From Desarmillaria ectypa (lineage: Eukaryota; Basidiomycota; Agaricomycetes; Agaricales; Physalacriaceae), in contig JAUDYN010000008.1 in assembly GCA_030407005.1 (NCBI GenBank), forward strand, positions 2,790,001-2,854,000: a DNA stretch of 64,000 nucleotides. Direction: 5' to 3'. Within the stretch, counting starts at the first letter, position 1. Every line of letters starts with the position of its first letter. The notes beneath the pieces are model-generated. The model saw nothing but the letters and a program-made list of their open reading frames with translations. It was not told the origin of the DNA and did not search any database. Shown here one piece after another: positions 1-11,895 of the stretch. The translations under genes and the position numbers were made by a program.

Positions 1-2471
1 TTGGACCCCGACCCAACGGACACGAATGGTGACCTCAGGTGCAGCGGATTGGGAGTCCCGGTAAAGTAAATGGCCGCTTCATGACCCTGTGATGAGTCAC
101 CGTATAGGAATAGAACATCACGGTCATCGATGACACCAGCAAAGAATATTTGCGCTGTGGAATACTGCAGCCTTGAGGAGCCAAAAGTGTAATCAGTGAC
201 GATGACCTTTGATTGACGTCCTCCAAGCGTTATCGCGGATGCGACTTGGGGTAACTGCAGTTCTCCTTCAGCGGTCGCCACTGTCAGTTTGAAGTTGGTA
301 TTAGCGCTACAGATGGATCAATTAATGTCAAGGCCTGGAAAGGGTAAACGAACGTCGAAGAAGAGTCATTGTGCCTTGCGATGTAGAAACCCGCTTTGGT
401 ATCAGGGTTGACTAGCAACGTTACAAACACATCCAAAGACGTGGATATGTCAAGACCAGTGGATGTATCAGCCACCCGATCGGTCTTGTAGAAACCTGGG
501 GAGCTCCTTATGAAGAAGCTCTGTAGCTTCAGCTCGGCGTATTTAGATGTCAGTGTTCGGCCCTCGCTGATCTGAAAACTAATTAGCGAAAGAGGACCTT
601 CGCATTTCTAGAGATACCTACAGCCGAACCATAGTCATATGAAGTATAGACCTTAGATCAAAACAGATGTTATGATGAGGACGACATGAGAGCTGACAGA
701 AATACCCCACTGTGAGAAACTGATCAGAATGATAATCGCTCAAGGAAGAAGGCCACTACTCACGGGAATGGGATGGCTCCCCACGATGTGCCGCTACGAA
801 GATTCATGTCAGATTCGGATCTGTCACTTGAACGGAATAGGCAGCTTACCCATATAGCATGTAATAGTTGATCAATTTTGCGTTGCTAGCCCACAATTGG
901 CGGTTGAAGACCGACATGAAATCTGGCCCTGTCAACACTGCACACGGACCGTATCCTGCTCGGAAATGAGCCTACGGCATCAATACAATGACAAAAGCAC
1001 TTACCAGGCGCAGAGGGACCCCACGCATCGTAGGACCCTGCTTGGAACTCTGTGCCTCTTGAGGGAAGAGGGCAGCTTTCAGAAATAGGAAGACATACCG
1101 GGAATATACCAAGGCTGAGACGGATTGACGGACATGTGATAATCGTGAAAAGTCAAAGGAACTGGGTTCCAGACCAAGGGGTTCGAACAATCAAACCTCT
1201 GCGGGTAACCATCTAATCCATAAAGGTCCACAGCACCCTATGAGAAGACGTTGCTTGCAGAGTAGCACATATAACCGGCGTGTACGTACGGTGCCATTTA
1301 TAAAATTCGAACGTGGTCCAGGATCGTTATACGTCAGGGGTACAACGATGGCTGAATTATGATACACTGCTTTGAGGTCTTCGAAATATTCAGCGCCGAG
1401 CCACTGCTCATATTCATTATCTGTAAGAGATATGAGCTCCGGAGATTCTGCTGATCGCTGGATGGCCTACCGAGCTGTATGGCTACACGCAGTTATTTAG
1501 AGGCAGAACAGTGGCGTCAATCGTAAATGAAGTACTGACCAATTATAGGTCCACCTTGAGTGATCTGATACGGGGCTGACACTTCAATAATACCTTTGAT
1601 ATATTCGGTCCACGCATCTTTCCAATCAGTCGCATTAGTTCGCAGCATTCCAGATACTTCCGACGTAGCCCAATGAGCTATTCCGCCTGCCGTTGTTTCA
1701 GCATTGATGTACTGTATTGGTTGTGAGCATTAAGACATCTGCTGGGAGCCACAAATCTTCGGCACCAAAAAGTAGACCGGAAGATGCCTCAGCCGTTCAT
1801 AGTGCCAGAAATGGTAGGCGATGAAGACATCTTCCAGTTTACGCTTCAAAAACCAATGACGCGTGAATGGTGAGAGGTTTACGCACAGGTCCTAGAGGCA
1901 TATTTAGTCAAACAACACGTATTGATCCAGCAGCTTACCAGGACGAAGTACAACCCAGAGCCCTGCATCCAGCGCTGCCTCGTAGAATGGTTTCAAGGCG
2001 CGCCAATCATCAAAGTCCAGTACACCTCGGGATGGATTGATGATCCCCATATGGGTGTACAGGCTGACAGCATTCAAGCCTGCCGCCTTGAACTTCTGCA
2101 TGATGTCTGGCCAGAGAGAAGGTACAGGGAGCCGAAACGTGTGGAATTCACCGGAGCTATTTTGACGCGTTAAGAAACGAACAAAGGTGAAAGAAAGCGG
2201 CGCACTGCAGGAATACTCTTTGCCCTCTCAGTAATAGACTGTGCTTATCATATGTGACCTGGTCTGTCTTCCATTTCTGCGCCTCAATGACATTGGTGAC
2301 ATCCTTGAGAAATCCCGGACTGCTACGGGTAGCCTGGGGTGCCGTGACTCTGCTTGGCGAAAGAAGGCATCGCTGGGCGCCGAAAATGACGACCACGACA
2401 ATGAATACGAAAAGAAAGAGGTCCGCTGGTCTCCTGCAAGTATTGAGGTGCCTCTGCTGGGTGCCCTTCAT
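1..2471 (-). CDS. GH35 beta-galactosidase (3' end outside window)
   Basis: Predicted secreted or membrane-anchored beta-galactosidase hydrolysing terminal beta-galactose. The ATG at 2471 opens with a basic stretch and a hydrophobic segment (LFLFVFIVVVVIFGAQ), a likely signal anchor. Joined exons give conserved GH35 blocks in order: QVTYDKHSLLLRGQRVFLHS, GEFHTFRLPVPSLWPDI, AGLNAVSLYTHMGIINPS, VVLRPGPYINAETTAGGIAHW, GGPIIAIQLDNEYEQWLG (acid/base Glu), WYIPEFQAGSYDAWGPSAPG (nucleophile Glu) and YYMLYGGTSWGAIPFP. Both catalytic Glu are present. The first exon is 2471-2205 and the second 2156-1939. Two microexons are needed to keep frame: 1891-1887 (5 nt) and 1482-1471 (12 nt). The C-terminal domains continue past position 1. 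Family assignment is firm; substrate preference is not visible. Confidence 0.9.
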
Positions 2472-2766
2472 GATGGTAGGGTAAGAGGTACTGGTACGTC
2501 GCGTACAACCGTCATGGCAGAGAAGGATAGAAGGCTGATGGCACGGGTTCCTAACACAGCCAAATAAAGCCAGATAAGATCGGCTAGATCCGATGTGGTT
2601 TGTTTCTTGCCGCTCCAATATAAAGGGGGAACGATGAGCGCTCCATCCTGCCATGATCTTGGCGCAGAGACAACTCACTGCCTCTTTATGACTCTGGACA
2701 ATCTTCTTATTCTTATATAAACTTGTTCTTGCGCCGCCTTTCTTACTTGTCTCCTGCACTCACGAT
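2472..2766. promoter_or_regulatory. shared divergent promoter of GH35 and AA14 genes
   Basis: The 295 bp between the two start codons is the only upstream region for both genes. A TATA-like box (TATATAAA, 2714-2721) sits about 50 nt before the AA14 ATG. A second AT-rich box (ATATAAAG) lies near 2619-2626 on the plus strand. I see no equally clear TATA box in the GH35 direction. Co-regulation is inferred from the layout only. Confidence 0.5.
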
Positions 2767-4340
2767 ATGATTCTCTACGGTTTTCTTTGGCTCGTCCTCG
2801 GACGCATGGTGGATGCGCATATAGCAGCGTGGCATAAAGGTTCGTGACTCGCACCCATAAAAATATTTCCTTTAAAGATGAACGCGTCACCGCAGGAATG
2901 TATTGCTTAAATGGCACAGTGCCGGGTGTCAATAACCAAAACACCGCTGACGCAGTCCAACCCATGTTTCAAGTGAGCGGCTGACCTCCACTGGCATCTC
3001 AATATTCACCACTTCTCCAGTTAACGAAAGACCAATGGTGGTTTCATCACTTCAACGGGGTGAGCTTATCTCCTTATCATACGGAACTGTTGATTAAGTT
3101 TTCTCCAGTGCGACGAATTTCCCCCCGACGAAGGCGACTTCCTAGAACTGTACGCCACCCATTATCGCTTGCTCTTTATGAAACTTAATGATATTTAGCC
3201 CTGCGAATGGCCAATTTACCGTCGAACTGGCCGGAAACCGTGCCTTCACCACCTTATCCTACAACGGCGCAGGCATAAACGTCTTTGGAGACGGACAGGC
3301 TCACCCAGAGTTCTACCGGCAACGAACTGAATGCATTACCCAACCCAACCGTAAGCTTTTTCTCAGCACACGCCATTCGTCGCCCTCATCGGCGCGTTCC
3401 AGTCCACACGCAGAACGAATCAATGGCTGCAGGAACGGCCTTTGCAATATCGTATAACGTCAGTGACCCCTTTTCCACGATATTTCAGGAATGACGTCTG
3501 ACGTTCCACAGTCAGACATTGCGGATGTTACACCAGAGAATCTTGTCGTGTTCACAGTCTTGCAACAGTACGCATATTTTTATGGTGCCCAGTTTACTTT
3601 CCTAAAAATTCACATTCTTTCAGTACTCCTTGGAGACGAGTGGCCACCTATCAGGTCCCAAACCTTCCGGCATGTCCACCCGGTGGCTGTATATGCGCAG
3701 TAAGCGTCTACCCATTTCTATTATTCATCACACGATCTGACTGATCCATCACTACAAGTGGGGATGGGTAGGTGCCGTCTGTCGCTCTTCTTTCATAAAA
3801 TGACTCAGGAACGCCTCTCTACTCCCCATTTAGGTACCCAATGGGTACGTTAACGTCAAAATCTTTATACGATGGCTACGAACTGATTTTTATCTTGGTA
3901 GTTGTGGAACACCCAACATGTACATGCAAGGGTTTAGATGTGAAGTTACTGGTATAACAGGTAACGCTGCACTAGCAACAGCAAAACCTCCGGTGTGGTG
4001 CGAAGGCAGACCATCCAATTGTGTGTCAGGCGCCAAGCAAATGATTTTTTGGCATCAGCTCGACGGAAACAATATCCAAGTCAACGGTTATGACAGTGCG
4101 GGCAGTCCAAAGAGCCCTGCTTATAGTACGAAATTAGGCTGGCAGAACGGTTTGTTGTCTCGCTGTCGTTGTGAGTAGCCGTCTGATGCGCGTATAGGTG
4201 CCCAGACAGATATATTCTTAACCGCCGGTACTGCAACTTCTCAATCGGAGTCGAGTGGGGCACTCAGCGCCTTCGACGTCCTTCGCAAAGCCATTCACTA
4301 CATTTGTATCCTATACTTCTTCCCTATCCTCATGTATTGA
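2767..4340 (+). CDS. AA14-type lytic polysaccharide monooxygenase
   Basis: Predicted secreted copper enzyme; characterised AA14 members oxidatively cleave xylan on cellulose. The first exon (2767-2839) encodes a 17-residue signal peptide ending ...GRMVDA followed by His ([14 protein letters not shown]), giving the N-terminal copper-binding His after cleavage. Further exons encode [147 protein letters not shown] and [15 protein letters not shown]. About eight short introns separate them and the frame stays open to the TGA at 4338. The tail after AQTDIF is Ser-rich then hydrophobic ([14 protein letters not shown]), possibly a GPI-type signal. Divergent from the GH35 gene. Confidence 0.87.
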
Positions 4341-4519
4341 TTTTACACCGGTATGTGGTTCTCCTGCTCGCCACTGTTGCGCTCTAAAATTGCATAGACC
4401 CCCGCCTTCCTATAGGAGTGGCCGGTCACTTTTCAACCTTTCTTATAGATTTGTACACGTTACATTATAGTTTTATAACAACGCATGGACTCACGTATCT
4501 ATCTATTATCACGCTTTCG

Positions 4520-6605
4520 CTATACAGGGTTGTATCTACTATTTATATAGTTCCAGAAACTATTCATCAATTTCGACACTGGTACTTGACCCTTGCTTAT
4601 CCCCGCACGGCCCATGAGGAGCAAGCCCACCGTCCCGACGATGAACCTCACTCCGCCAGCTTGGATGATATCAAAAATCATCGCCAGCCACTCAGCGTAC
4701 CAATCGCGTTTGACCGGGTACCTAGACGAATCATCCCAAGGGCTCCCTTCCGCAAACTCCAGCTCAAACGGTAACTTCGCGTCCAGACCACTGTATGTCG
4801 TGGCAGCCAATAGTCCCGACGTGAAAGCATCCTCATGGAACCCAAAATTGTGATACCCGCCAGCATAGGTGATCCCGCGGATTCCTTGGATCGTCCTGAG
4901 CATTCGCTGAGCGCGAATAGCATTCCCGTCTAGGACTGGATGGTCGAACATCCATCTTCCTTGAACAGTGCTAGGCTCAGGTTCGAACGGAGGGTTGATG
5001 GAAACTAGCACAGGTCCGTGTATTTTCTCAGGAATGTGCTGCAGGGTATTCATGTCGACTGTGGAAAATAGGATCGTCGGTATCAGGTATGCAAGGGAGG
5101 GACAGAGAGCGTACATGTGCTAGTGAGAATATTAGTTGCTTAGTAACAATACAAGAAATATAAAGCGCACACTGAGACTTGATCATTGTTCGCCTTCGTT
5201 TGACCATCGGGCGTCCCAACTGAAAACGTCAAGTAATTCCAGCATGACTTCGCTAGATGACTCTTCGGAAGCAGCTGTTCGATGGGTTATACGATGCGCA
5301 AGCTGTGATAGAATGTACGATACTTACCCTGGTATCGGAATGTAGAACAGATTCGTTCTTATTCCACTTGAACATACCTAATATCTTCTCCTCTTCAGGA
5401 CGAATGTTGCCACCTTCCTTGAGAATCGACAATGCTACGTCGGAGTGGCATGCCATGATAACATGGTCATAGACCTCCTCTCGACCATCCTCTGTAGTCA
5501 GTACCACGTGTTTTTCGGAAGAAGCATTCTTGACCGACTTCACAGGCGTGCAGAGATGTAAGCGCGAGAGAGCCAGCTTCGAGAGGATCATTTTAATATA
5601 CGCTTGGCTAAATTAAGCTTTTGATCAGAAAGAACTAGCAACGGATGAATCGAGCCCGAGCTGACTTACCTTCCATCTTTGAAAACCAACCAGGATGGCT
5701 TCCCTGTTAATTGAAGAAGAAAATGATTATGCATGAACTGAATCTGGGGGACGACCGCGGATTTAGCCTTCGGAAGCCGTTTAGACAAATCAACTTACTA
5801 GAGTCCGCGCAGGGAAATCCAAAACACAGGTATTAGGGGGAGTACTCCAGATAGCTGCCGTCATAGGCTACGAAAGTAAAGGTCAGTGATAGCCACTGTG
5901 AGAGAAGACTCCATACGATCAAGTAATTGTCACGAAACGTATCAGAGTATGCACCGCGCTCCAGGTATTCGCCGATGGAACAGTCATCACAGTCGTCGAT
6001 ATCCATCTTTTTCCACCTACTTATGAGGCGCCTAGCTGATGCGTTGAATCTTAAAATATCGTATAACATGCGCCAGAGGGTCATGTCGAAAATTCGCCAC
6101 GGTTGACAGAACAGTGTTGCAAGGCTGTCACTGGCCCATTCGAATGCGCCGTTGTCTCGTGATATGCTGAATGACATCTGTGTTGGAAGGATATCAATGG
6201 TGGGGTACAATTTGAGGAACCGCAAAAAGTTGGGGTACGTGTATGGGTTAAAAACAACCTATCGTCAAATGTTCGAAAAGATCTCAGGATATGTTGTACG
6301 AATCACGTACAAAAGCACTGTCAAAGCATCAGCTAGTGTCGGTAGATAAAGAGAGCGAGAGCGCGTACGTGTCCACATAAGCGAATTGCTCACGTCCGTC
6401 CTGGTCTTTACTGATGAACGGTACGGCGTTGGCGTGTCCTCCTGCACGATCGTCAGATTCGTAAAGGTGCACTTCATGGTCACTATGCTCGTTCAACGCC
6501 TATTACTACGCCGTTAAAACATGAAACAATGAAAAAGAACCTGAAAACTCTTACCCAGGTTGCACTAAGACCAGCTGCACCAGAGCCAATAACCGCAACT
6601 TTCAT
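4520..6605 (-). CDS. FAD/NAD(P)-binding oxidoreductase, COG2907-like (copy 1)
   Basis: Flavin-dependent amine-oxidase-fold protein of unknown substrate; in other genomes this family often neighbours cyclopropane-fatty-acid-synthase genes, which I do not see here. The start at 6605 is set by the dinucleotide-binding N-terminus MKVAVIGSGAAGLSATW, followed by an intron and ALNEHSDHEVHLYESDD then RAGGHANAVPF. Later exons give NPYTYPNFLRFLKLYPTIDI, LATLFCQPWRIFDM, YDILRFNASARRLISRW, GEYLERGAYSDTFRDNYLIV, VYDHVIMACHSDVALSIL, FKWNKNESVLHSDTR, KSCWNYLTFSVGTPDG, MNTLQHIPEKIHGPVLVS, FEPEPSTVQGRWMFDHPVLD and the C-terminal GITYAGGYHNFGFHEDAFTS. The last ~60 residues include a hydrophobic stretch. The TAG is at 4522-4520. 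Frame is intact across all exons I could join. Its paralogue lies at 9881-11895 on the same strand. Confidence 0.88.
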
Positions 6606-8826
6606 TTCGCAAGGTGAGGGTACTCGTAGGGCAAAAATCGTGGGCTGGAAGTGAAACGTCCATTGGAGACGGACAGTACTGGCTTTTAGATAATGAGCCA
6701 GGGCAGTGAAAGATTCCTGCGATAAGTTTCAAGTTCACGAGAGTATGGAGCTACCAGACGGGAGCCGGTACCCGCGGTATGCTGATGAAGATGGAGAGGG
6801 TCTCGTTCAAGTCAATCATCATTTCTAAGCTCAAACTTGATATTGGTCAAACACATTTCATCCGTGTTTCCGTAAGATTTGCCGACCAGCACTTGGGCAA
6901 GCTTAAAACCGAGCTAGAAAGATAGTAGATAAGCCGCATGTTTGACTGCAATTATCAGATCACATACAGAAGACACCTACTATTTTCTTTCGCTCCTGGA
7001 AAGATTGCGACAGTGACAAGTCTCGCCTTCTCAGAATAGGGCAATCCCAAGTTTAAGCATTATGGACAATCAGGGTTGGTTCAAAGCCTGAGAAGTTTCC
7101 AACACTTATTTATAATCAATGAACGGGGTAAAAAATCATCAAGAGCGAATACCTACTGCTCACGGCATGAAGCACTGGCACCGCAGTGTAACCGGATCAC
7201 CTGTTCGTGACCGGCAGTACAAATGATGACGCCAACGGATAACACTCCGGCGGCTGTGGTTCGCTGCATGCTTCTGCGGCAATCATGCCGGTACCACCTT
7301 GAAACGTTTCGTACTATACGGGTCAAGATGTCATACATACCATGGCTATCATTAGAGAGTCTAGCGAGGTGTTGGGCGGGGCCGGCTCGAGAACTGTCCG
7401 AAAACATGTGTGAACGTGGCATAGCGATACATGCATCAGTTTGTTGACTCCAAGTTTCAAACGCATGTTTATCCATCCTTCGATTCTTCGGGAGGCTTTG
7501 GCTTGCAGGGGCCGTCCATCCCGGCTACCCCGGTGGCTCCAATATCGAGCTAGTACCTGGAGAAGGGATTTTTTTTTGAAGCTTGAGCTGCATTTATTTC
7601 AACGAAAACGAATGCACTCCATTCTCCTCTTGGGCTAAAAGCAAAAGAGCAAGGCGGAAGATGCCGGGCTGCTTTAAGATCCGGCATACCGGAACGGACT
7701 TCCTCTCTTGCTCTCACTATGACTCACTCTCAAGACACTCTGAAAAGTACATTCACAGACTTCTTCTAAATGGTCGCACTGCTCTTAACATTTGCACGAG
7801 CTGATAAGAGCTCTGCTCGTTCCCACTCTATACCGTTCAACCTTAAACATCATCTTTTATTTGTAATTGTTCTGTCTGTTTTTCCTGCACCAAAAAATGT
7901 CTTCAACCACGGCGATTTTCTGTACTCATCCATCTGGTGGTCTTCAATTTTTCTGTGGAATTTACAACAGAATTTAACACGCTGTATTAACCTTGGTGAT
8001 GCTGCATCCATACCGTCATGAGCTGCAGTGATCTGTCTTTCAATATTGGCCGTAGCTATGGGAGGCCATGGATTCGTCACCCATATGCTGTGCAGAGTAC
8101 GAATATGGTACGGCTCAAGTATTATACCGTTTTTACTCAGCTTATCTTCGGCTCCAGACTAGTCAATGAATTTGGTAAATGACTGTGATGCTCTGGGCTA
8201 CCGTGGCGGCATCTAAACGAAAAATGTACATTCAAATGCGAGACGTGCTCCTGCTTCTAGTCAACGAGTCATGATATTTTACTTAAGGTCTCCCGAGAAG
8301 ACTGGCGTCACCTTTGTATCTAGCTCAGACAACCGCACAAAAATTAGTCAGTCGGACATCAAAGGAAGAGACCATGACTGTGACGGCAACAGCATTTTCA
8401 CAGGGTTGGACCCTTCTGTGAGAGCTGTAGCTGAAGCTCAAGAAGGCTTTCTGGCGTATTCGTACTTGTTGCCCTCGCAACGCCGCCACCCTCAAGGCTA
8501 CGACGCCACTCAGGCCCTGTTCCTGGTGTTACGATCACGATGGCGGCCTCAGCCCTCTCGCGCTCCCGATATCAGATTTGTATAAAACAATTAAGATCTT
8601 GATCCCATTCCGAGAAAGTGCGAGTTCCAGACTAAATATTCATGTGGATGCCTAGCATAGATGCAATTCAATGGTAAAATTTCAAGCTCGTCGTTGATAC
8701 CGGTTACTTCTGAAACCCCGTTGATTTTGCAGGTTGTGTGGATGTTTCACAGGCTAGGGTATATATTCGACGTTTTCGCTTCCTTTCCTGTGCGTTACTG
8801 TTGACTGTACATCCTCATTTCTCAGC
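6606..8826. other. gap with no recognisable gene
   Basis: Only short ORFs occur here. A 104-residue plus-strand ATG ORF (8271-8585) and a 76-codon minus-strand ORF (8080-7850, GTG start) are the most protein-like, but neither matches a family I know. No repeat or RNA gene was seen. Confidence 0.4.
8760..8767 (+). promoter_or_regulatory. TATA-like box of thaumatin-like gene
   Basis: TATATATT lies 60 nt before the ATG at 8827, a usual spacing for a fungal core promoter with a short leader. Inference from position and sequence only. Confidence 0.45.
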
Positions 8827-9552
8827 ATGAAGAACGTCGCTCTCTCGTTTGGTTTCCTCGTTGCACTAATCTCGTCGGCTTCTGCCTTTACAATCACCTT
8901 CAAGAATAACTGCGGCTACAGTAAGCTGTGTCGAAGCCAATATGAGGCGACCACTAATATTGTTTTATAGCCGTCTGGCCTGCCGTTGGGAAGGCCCCGA
9001 ACGGTGTCCCCGACACCTCTATTTCTTTCGGGACGACTTTGGCGCCGGGGGCATCTGCCAGCTTTGGTGTCGACGACCACGCACTCGTACGTTTACCATA
9101 AAATATTACCCTTCCATGCCATTGACATTGACGCGTTAGGGTATCCGTGCCTGGGGACGTACAGGCTGCAACTCCAATGGTGCAAGCTGTGCTACTGGCG
9201 GGTGCAACGGCGGTAGGTCCCCTTGCCCTTTCCCTTCTGGGTTTTACCTGACTAAATGTTGATTTTCTCAGGTCTGGTATGCACAGATGCTGGTATTACC
9301 TCTGGTGTGATCCTTTCAGAGTTCGGATACGCAAACTTTGGACAGTACGGCGGGGAGAGAACCTCCTGGGATTTGAGCCACGTCAATTCTGTCATCAACA
9401 TTAACACGAAGCTATCCAGCTCGGATGGAACTAGCGTAACGTGCACTTCGAGTTCATGCTCCAATGAACAGGGGTACTCCTATGACACAGACTATGCTGC
9501 TGATCGTAACTCTGCTCTTGGTCAGACATACACTCACACTTTCTGCCCTTAA
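8827..9552 (+). CDS. small secreted thaumatin-like protein (GH152 family)
   Basis: Four exons, 8827-8920, 8971-9086, 9140-9212 and 9272-9552, total 187 residues, typical of small thaumatin-like proteins. An N-terminal signal peptide (MKNVALSFGFLVALISSASA) precedes FTITFKNNCGYTVWPAVGKA. Further family segments are APNGVPDTSISFGTT, GIRAWGRTGCNSNGASCATG, GGCNGGLVCTDAGITSGV, LSEFGYANFGQYGGERTSWD and the Cys-rich end TSSSCSNEQGYSYDTDYAAD. Multiple Cys suggest a disulfide-stabilised extracellular fold. Some fungal members degrade beta-1,3-glucan and act in cell-wall remodelling or antifungal defence; the activity here is not known. It sits between the two FAD-oxidoreductase paralogues on the opposite strand. 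Confidence 0.92.
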
Positions 9553-9880
9553 TTTGTAGCGGTGGGTATTCTCGTTCTTCGGCTTCTTCATTGTCGTGAA
9601 CTCACATTGTCCCATTTCCAGGAGTTGCGATGGAAGAAACAGACATGACAACAGGTGGACCATCTAGTCCGAATACCCTTGTCTTCCTTTGTTCCCGGAG
9701 GAATAGTTAGTTATGATGATATTCTTCAAAAAGGAATCTATCAAGTGATTCTATCAAACCATCAACCCTAAGCGATTACCGTTCAAAGCTATACAGTGCG
9801 ATCAATTATAAACCTGAATGTAAAACATTGAGAACAGTTCGAAGAAGAAGAAAAGAAAGACATAAGGCGATGTTAAGAAC

Positions 9881-11895
9881 TCAGAAATCGAACTCGATAC
9901 CGACAAGCCCCAGAAACCATAGCCAATAGCCGAGGACCAATCTCAGCAGCCTCCCGGCAACATGTCTAATCCCGAAACCCTGCAAAATGCCAAAGAACTT
10001 CGCCGCCCACTCCACAGTCCAATCCTTCGGTCTATCCTTTTTCACGGAGGTATCCCAGACGCCCCCCTCTACAAACTCCAGCTCAAACGGCAGACATATA
10101 CCCAAGTCTCGGACCGCAACAAGCCCAGACGTGAACCCGTCTTCATGGAAGCCGAAGTTCAAGTAGGCACCGGCATACGTTATGCCCCGAGTTCCTTGTA
10201 TGGATGACATCATATTCTGCGCGCGGATAGCATCTCCGTCGAGGATTGGGTGGTCATATTTCCATCGTCCGCGAATAGTGATGGGGTCAGGCTCAAATGG
10301 GGGATTGAGCGTCACAAGGACCGGACCAATATTTTTCTTGGATATATGCTGAAGAGCATTCATGCCATCTGAAAAGATTTTGGTGAGCGGTAGGATGCCA
10401 GGTAAGGGGCACGCGTACATGTTCTGAATAACAGGATTAGTGACTAGGTACCGCATACTGGACGATCTGCTTACAGGGACACTTGGTCAATGTTGGCTTT
10501 TCTTTCTCCATGTCGGTCAACGGTAGAGTACGTTAGGTAGTTCCAACAGGACCAGGCGATGTTGCTCCTTGGCATTAGCTAGAGGGAGGGTGAGTAAACG
10601 GATTAACGACAAGGACCGACATGACATACTTTAGGATCTGAATGTAGGACTGCGTCGTTCTTGTTCCATTTGAACAACCCTAAAATTTCTTCTTCCTTTG
10701 GCTGGACACTACTCCCAGCTTTGAGAATTGAGAGCACAGCATCAGAATGGCAGGCCATGACAACGTGATCGTATGATTCTTCCCGACCATCTTCAGTCGT
10801 TAATATGATCTTAGATCCTGTGACGATCGATTTAACCGCTGAAGAGAGATGTAACTGCGAGGAAGGAAGCTTGGATAGAATAGCGTTTACGTAGGCGTGA
10901 CTGAAAGTGTTCTAAATAGTGCACAGAACTAAAGCAGGATGCACTCACCTCCCATCTTTGAAGGTTAGCCATGACGGTTTACCGGTAAGCTGAAGGAGAT
11001 GATGGTTATGCAAAAATTGGATCTACTGGAGTGCATGAGCGCGTCGAACACAATGTAGAAAGCTACATACCAAAGTTCGAGCAGGAAAATCAAGAGCACA
11101 TTTATCCGGTGGCGTACTCCATATAGCGGCGGTCATGGGCTGCGTGAAATGCCGTCGGTCAATCATCCAGGCCGTCAGTTACAGGGCGCAAGTAGGGAGG
11201 CTCACGATTAAGTAGTTGTCGCGAAAGGCGTCAGAGTACGAGCCCCACTCCAGGTATTCACCAATAGAATAATCCTCCCATGCCTCAGCATTTTGTTTGT
11301 TCCAAATTGACACGAGCCGTCTTGCACTGGCATTGAACCGTAATATATCGTATATCATTCGCCACATATTCCGGTCTAGGACTCGCCAAGGCTGACAAAA
11401 CAATGTGGCAAGGTTGCTACCAGCCCATTCAAACTTCCCATTGTCCCGGGTCACACTGAATGTCATCTCCGTTGGAAGGATTTCCACCGAAGGATGCAGC
11501 TTGAGGAATCGCAGAAAGTTGGGGTACGTGGACGGGTTGAGAACGATCTTTTTTTCAATTGTTAGCCATTGTTCACATAAAAAGGTTGAACACAAATACG
11601 AATCCACTGGAAAGACGCGTAAGAAGACACCCAACCCAAATGAGAATTGAAAGTGACACACGTATCGACCTTCACCGTCCGCTTCGATCCATCCTTGCCC
11701 TCGTAGCTAAACGGGACTGTATTGGCGTGGCCCCCAGGGCGTTCGTCTGCTTCGTATAAATGAACCTCGTGGTCGCTGTACTCATTCAATGCCTACACGC
11801 AGATGAAGTCAGTCAACAGGGAGTTTCCGAAGTGGGAACGTTACCCAGGTGGCCGCAAGACCAGCGACGCCGGAACCTATGACGGCAACCTTCAT
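9881..11895 (-). CDS. FAD/NAD(P)-binding oxidoreductase, COG2907-like (copy 2)
   Basis: Paralogue of the 4520-6605 gene with the same exon order. The ATG at 11895 opens MKVAVIGSGVAGLAATW (Rossmann GxGxxG), then an intron and ALNEYSDHEVHLYEADERPG. Other blocks are NPSTYPNFLRFLKLHPSVEI, CQPWRVLDRNMWRMIYDILR, GEYLEWGSYSDAFRDNYLIV, WSCWNYLTYSTVDRHGE, MNALQHISKKNIGPVLVTLN, RGRWKYDHPILDGDAIRAQN and GITYAGAYLNFGFHEDGFTS, ending near a hydrophobic C-terminus (LLRLVLGYWLWFLGLVG). The stop is at 9883-9881. The two copies differ at many residues yet keep all blocks, so the duplication is not recent and both appear functional. Substrate unknown. Confidence 0.88.

Noticed and set aside
8271..8585. 104-codon plus-strand ORF as a gene
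   Set aside because: No recognisable family, signal peptide or splice context; length is within chance for this composition.
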